DNA of 8,666 nt, taken from NCBI GenBank assembly GCA_002316235.1, contig DCDD01000123.1, positions 1-8,666 on the forward strand. The letters are read 5' to 3'. Shown here in pieces: positions 6,638-8,666 of this stretch. The notes below the pieces were generated by a model. The model was not told the DNA's origin, searched no databases, and saw nothing but the letters and a program-made list of their open reading frames with translations. The DNA comes from Bacteroidales bacterium UBA1064 (lineage in GTDB: Bacteria; Bacteroidota; Bacteroidia; Bacteroidales; Tenuifilaceae). The position numbers were made by a program, and so were the translations under genes. The first letter of the stretch is position 1. Each line of letters starts with the position of its first letter.

Positions 6638-7525
6638 ATGAAAAGAAAAATGAATTTTCCACTGCTTTTGGTTTGCATTACCCTGTTTTGCATACCATTT
6701 GCTATTTCTTCCTGTAATGATGAGGATGAAGTAAAGACCAACGCTACCATTAGCACATCTTCTACACCTGTTCTTGCTGTTGGTGAATCTGCTACTGCAA
6801 CTATCAATATCGTTGCCGAAGGAATCAAATCCTTTAAGTACTACAAGGTTGTTGATGAGGTTCGTGCGGTAGAATATGATGCTATAAATAATTTAGTGAA
6901 GGAAGGGAATAAATATACATATTCATTTTCCTACACCGTTCAGGAATTTGACGACCTCCATACGCTAGGCTTTGAATTTGAGATAGTTGATAAAGCCAAT
7001 GTTTCATACGTATTGGGACTTGTTGTTAATACTGAACTATCGTTAAAGTCTTCATTTGTAAAATTCGATTGGAAGGTTACTGCTAGTGAATGGCTAGGAA
7101 TGGACGTTTTAGCTCCTCATGATGCTGCCTATATATATAGGTTTCATGAGGATGGCACTTATGAAGTTGATATGACACCCGAATATGCCGATAACCTTCA
7201 TCACTTTTGCTATTGGGTCTTTAAGGAAACTCCTGACAATGGCGACACGTTAGCAGTGATCCGCTTAGTTAGAAAGTTAAGATCGGGAGAAACAGCTGTT
7301 GATGAATATTACGATTACCGTATTGTAAACGCCACTCAGGCTGAAATGACTATGTATTGGGATATCCCTGTGTTTGGCATGTTTAATATTGCCAACACAT
7401 TTACTAGTCAACCAAAAGGTGCTTTTCAACCTTACGGGACTCCAGAGATGGCCTCTGAAGTTGGAAATGATCCTGTTATGAGTTGTAGCACTGTTGACCC
7501 TGCCCTATTAACAATTCAGAAGTAA
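6638..7525 (+). CDS. Predicted surface lipoprotein of unknown function
   Basis: A 295-residue lipoprotein that I do not recognise. The signal peptide has a MKRKMN head, a hydrophobic stretch (residues 7-23) and lipobox ISSC with the lipidated cysteine at 26. The residues straight after it, NDEDE, are acidic, which in Bacteroidota usually marks export to the cell surface. Residues about 35-132 look like a beta-rich, Ig-like domain ending in FEFEIVDKANVSYVLGLVV. Residues about 140-255 have the feel of a lipocalin-like or calycin-like barrel (WKVTASEWLG, YIYRFHEDGTYEV, YWVFKE, YRIVNATQAEMTMYW), but this is only an impression. The frame extends up to 6563, yet ATG 6638 is chosen because the signal peptide begins there and the earlier stretch overlaps the proposed promoter and operator. 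It is followed 7 nt later by a strong terminator and then susC. A SusE/SusF-like ligand-binding role is possible but unproven. Confidence 0.85.
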   Translation: MKRKMNFPLLLVCITLFCIPFAISSCNDEDEVKTNATISTSSTPVLAVGESATATINIVAEGIKSFKYYKVVDEVRAVEYDAINNLVKEGNKYTYSFSYTVQEFDDLHTLGFEFEIVDKANVSYVLGLVVNTELSLKSSFVKFDWKVTASEWLGMDVLAPHDAAYIYRFHEDGTYEVDMTPEYADNLHHFCYWVFKETPDNGDTLAVIRLVRKLRSGETAVDEYYDYRIVNATQAEMTMYWDIPVFGMFNIANTFTSQPKGAFQPYGTPEMASEVGNDPVMSCSTVDPALLTIQK

Positions 7526-7532
7526 GTATAGT

Positions 7533-7578
7533 AGTAGTATCCCGGGAAATAATGCTGTTATCCCGGGATATTACTTTT
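7533..7578 (+). terminator. Intrinsic terminator after the lipoprotein gene
   Basis: The 15-bp stem pairs AGTAGTATCCCGGGA (7533-7547) with TCCCGGGATATTACT (7561-7575). It contains one G-T wobble (7537 with 7571), a CCCGGG core, a 13-nt loop, and is followed by TTTT (7575-7578). It begins 8 nt after the stop codon. It should separate the lipoprotein transcript from susC. On the minus strand the stem is equally stable, but the T run is shorter. Confidence 0.85.
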
Positions 7579-7828
7579 AAACTTAATCTCATAGTAATAC
7601 CTGAATGCTTGCCTAAGCGAGGAACGAAAATCTAGCTCAATAGAAAGGGCGGATTATAATTTCAGAAACTATGGCACTATTATCACCAGCACTATAATTA
7701 ATTCAAAGTCTAAGTGGGGCTACTGTACTTAAGATTTAATTTTATTTTACCACATTTTTCATTTTTTTGATGGGTGTTGAACTTATTTCATCATTCATAA
7801 TACGCTAAACCAATAGACATTAAATCTT

Positions 7829-7859
7829 TTTGAACATCATATGAGCAATGTAGGGTTTG
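7829..7859 (+). promoter_or_regulatory. Tentative susC promoter with overlapping TTGAACAT
   Basis: TTTG (7829-7832) and TAGGGTTTG (7851-7859) are 18 nt apart; the second box is TAnnTTTG with one extra base. TTGAACAT (7830-7837), the core of the proposed GntR site, overlaps the -33 box. An alternative -7 box is TAAGATTG at 7869-7876. The match is imperfect and other start sites are possible. Confidence 0.25.
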
Positions 7860-7934
7860 TTTGACACATAAGATTGATTGTGTTTCTGTTCCTCAATGTT
7901 TTAGGTAGCATCACAACTTATTAAATACAAACAG

Positions 7935-8666
7935 ATGAAAAAAATTCTGATTTCGACTTTTTTTACTCTTCTGAGTTTTGCATTGCTGGCACAAGAAATC
8001 ACCATAAAGGGGAGAGTTCTGGATGAAAACAACGTTCCATTGCCTGGCGTTACTGTTTTAGTTGAAGGCACCTCTACCGGAACAACAACTAGTACAGATG
8101 GCACATTCTCAATATCTATAAACAAAAGCGACACTGGAGCTATTCTATTCTCGTTTATGGGCTATGGTAAGCAGAGACTGGAACTTGTTGAAGGAAAAAC
8201 GTACTATGAAATAGCGTTAAAACCCGAAACAACAGAAATGGAAGAAGTTATAGTAATTGGGTACGGAACGCAAAGAAAGAAAGATGTATCTGTTTCCATT
8301 TCAACTGTAAAAGCGGAAGCCGTTTCATCGCCAGCCATTCTATCGCTCGATCAATCCTTACAGGGGCAGGCTGCTGGTGTAGTTGTATCCCAGTCAACAG
8401 GAAAACCTGGAGCGCCAGTTTCTATTCGCATTAGAGGTACAAGTTCAATTAATGGCAACAATGAACCTTTATATGTAATTGATGGGCTTCCAATTATTAC
8501 TAATGCTTCCGATCTTACTTCAGGAACCATTCAAGGTTCCGATATTAATCCCCTGTCCGGCATCAACCCAAACGATATAGAATCAATCCAAATATTAAAG
8601 GACGCTTCTGCCACAGCAATTTACGGGGCTAGGGGTGCTAATGGGGTTATTCTTATTACAACTAAG
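7935..8666 (+). CDS. SusC/RagA-family TonB-dependent outer-membrane transporter (partial, N-terminus only)
   Basis: This is the first 244 residues of a protein normally near 1000 residues; it is open to the right edge. SusC proteins import oligosaccharides, peptides or other large nutrients across the outer membrane, paired with a SusD lipoprotein lid and powered by TonB. Residues 1-20 are a signal peptide ending in LLAQ. Residues 22-98 are the carboxypeptidase-D regulatory-like domain (ITIKGRVLDENNVPLPGVTV, then FMGYG). The TonB-box region EEVIVIGYG is at 103-111. The plug follows, with SLQGQAAGVVV, IRIRGTSS, PLYVIDGLP and the SusC hallmark ILKDASATAIYGARGANGV (220-238). There is no STN domain, so it is not the anti-sigma signalling type. 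The ATG is preceded by an A-rich leader with no Shine-Dalgarno. A susD gene is expected beyond the edge. The substrate cannot be inferred. Confidence 0.96.
   Translation, partial: MKKILISTFFTLLSFALLAQEITIKGRVLDENNVPLPGVTVLVEGTSTGTTTSTDGTFSISINKSDTGAILFSFMGYGKQRLELVEGKTYYEIALKPETTEMEEVIVIGYGTQRKKDVSVSISTVKAEAVSSPAILSLDQSLQGQAAGVVVSQSTGKPGAPVSIRIRGTSSINGNNEPLYVIDGLPIITNASDLTSGTIQGSDINPLSGINPNDIESIQILKDASATAIYGARGANGVILITTK

Larger units (their letters stand above)
7526..7934. other. Intergenic region before susC
   Basis: This 409-bp stretch has a strong terminator at its left end (7533-7578). Then come about 250 bp of AT-rich sequence (7580-7830), in which I see no gene or RNA. It ends in a presumptive susC promoter region with one TTGAACAT (7830-7837), a second TTGAAC (7777-7782), tandem TTTG boxes (7856-7863) and a small dyad ACACA/TGTGT (7864-7868 and 7879-7883). 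Transcription of susC presumably starts within this gap. Confidence 0.8.

Noticed and set aside
7901..8134. A 77-codon open frame on the minus strand over the susC start
   Set aside because: It is antisense to the susC signal peptide and regulatory-like domain, with no support of its own.
1..8666. CRISPR array, tRNA, rRNA, insertion sequence or phage genes
   Set aside because: No regularly spaced repeats, no cloverleaf or rRNA-like segment, and no transposase, integrase or phage protein were seen on either strand.

Overview
The window looks like a piece of a Bacteroidota chromosome, probably Bacteroidales. The evidence is a SusC/RagA-type TonB-dependent transporter, a lipoprotein with an acidic stretch right after its lipidated cysteine, GPNMAGKS-type MutS, candidate promoters of the TTTG / TAnnTTTG type known from Bacteroides, and gene starts that mostly lack a Shine-Dalgarno sequence. 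The exact genus cannot be told from the sequence alone.

Left part (1 to about 5590), housekeeping. On the minus strand are mutS (704 codons present; the C-terminal part lies beyond the left edge) and, upstream of it, a 13-helix sodium/solute symporter. After a 408-bp divergent intergenic region the plus strand carries recR and a secreted TPR-repeat protein. mutS acts in mismatch repair and recR in recombinational repair; the symporter and TPR protein have no obvious link to repair. The divergent region holds a good candidate recR promoter and a perfect 11-bp-arm inverted repeat of unknown role.

Right part (about 5591 to 8666), accessory in character and visibly more AT-rich. It carries a GntR-family regulator of the HutC/UTRA type, a 295-residue predicted surface lipoprotein of unknown function, a strong intrinsic terminator, and the first 244 codons of a SusC-like outer-membrane transporter that runs off the right edge. 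This looks like the start of a nutrient-uptake (Sus-like) locus with its local regulator. The SusC lacks the STN domain used for anti-sigma signalling, which leaves room for a simple effector-sensing repressor.

The best candidate for something undescribed is a regulatory circuit. An 11-mer, ATGTTCAAACA, contains the near-palindrome TGTT-CA-AACA and lies at the promoters of both gntR and the lipoprotein gene. Its core ATGTTCAA recurs inverted upstream in the gntR promoter and again before susC. The gntR gene also contains a run of eight G inside the effector-domain coding region. A one-base slip there would leave the DNA-binding half intact and remove most of the sensor half. Both ideas are inferences from sequence.
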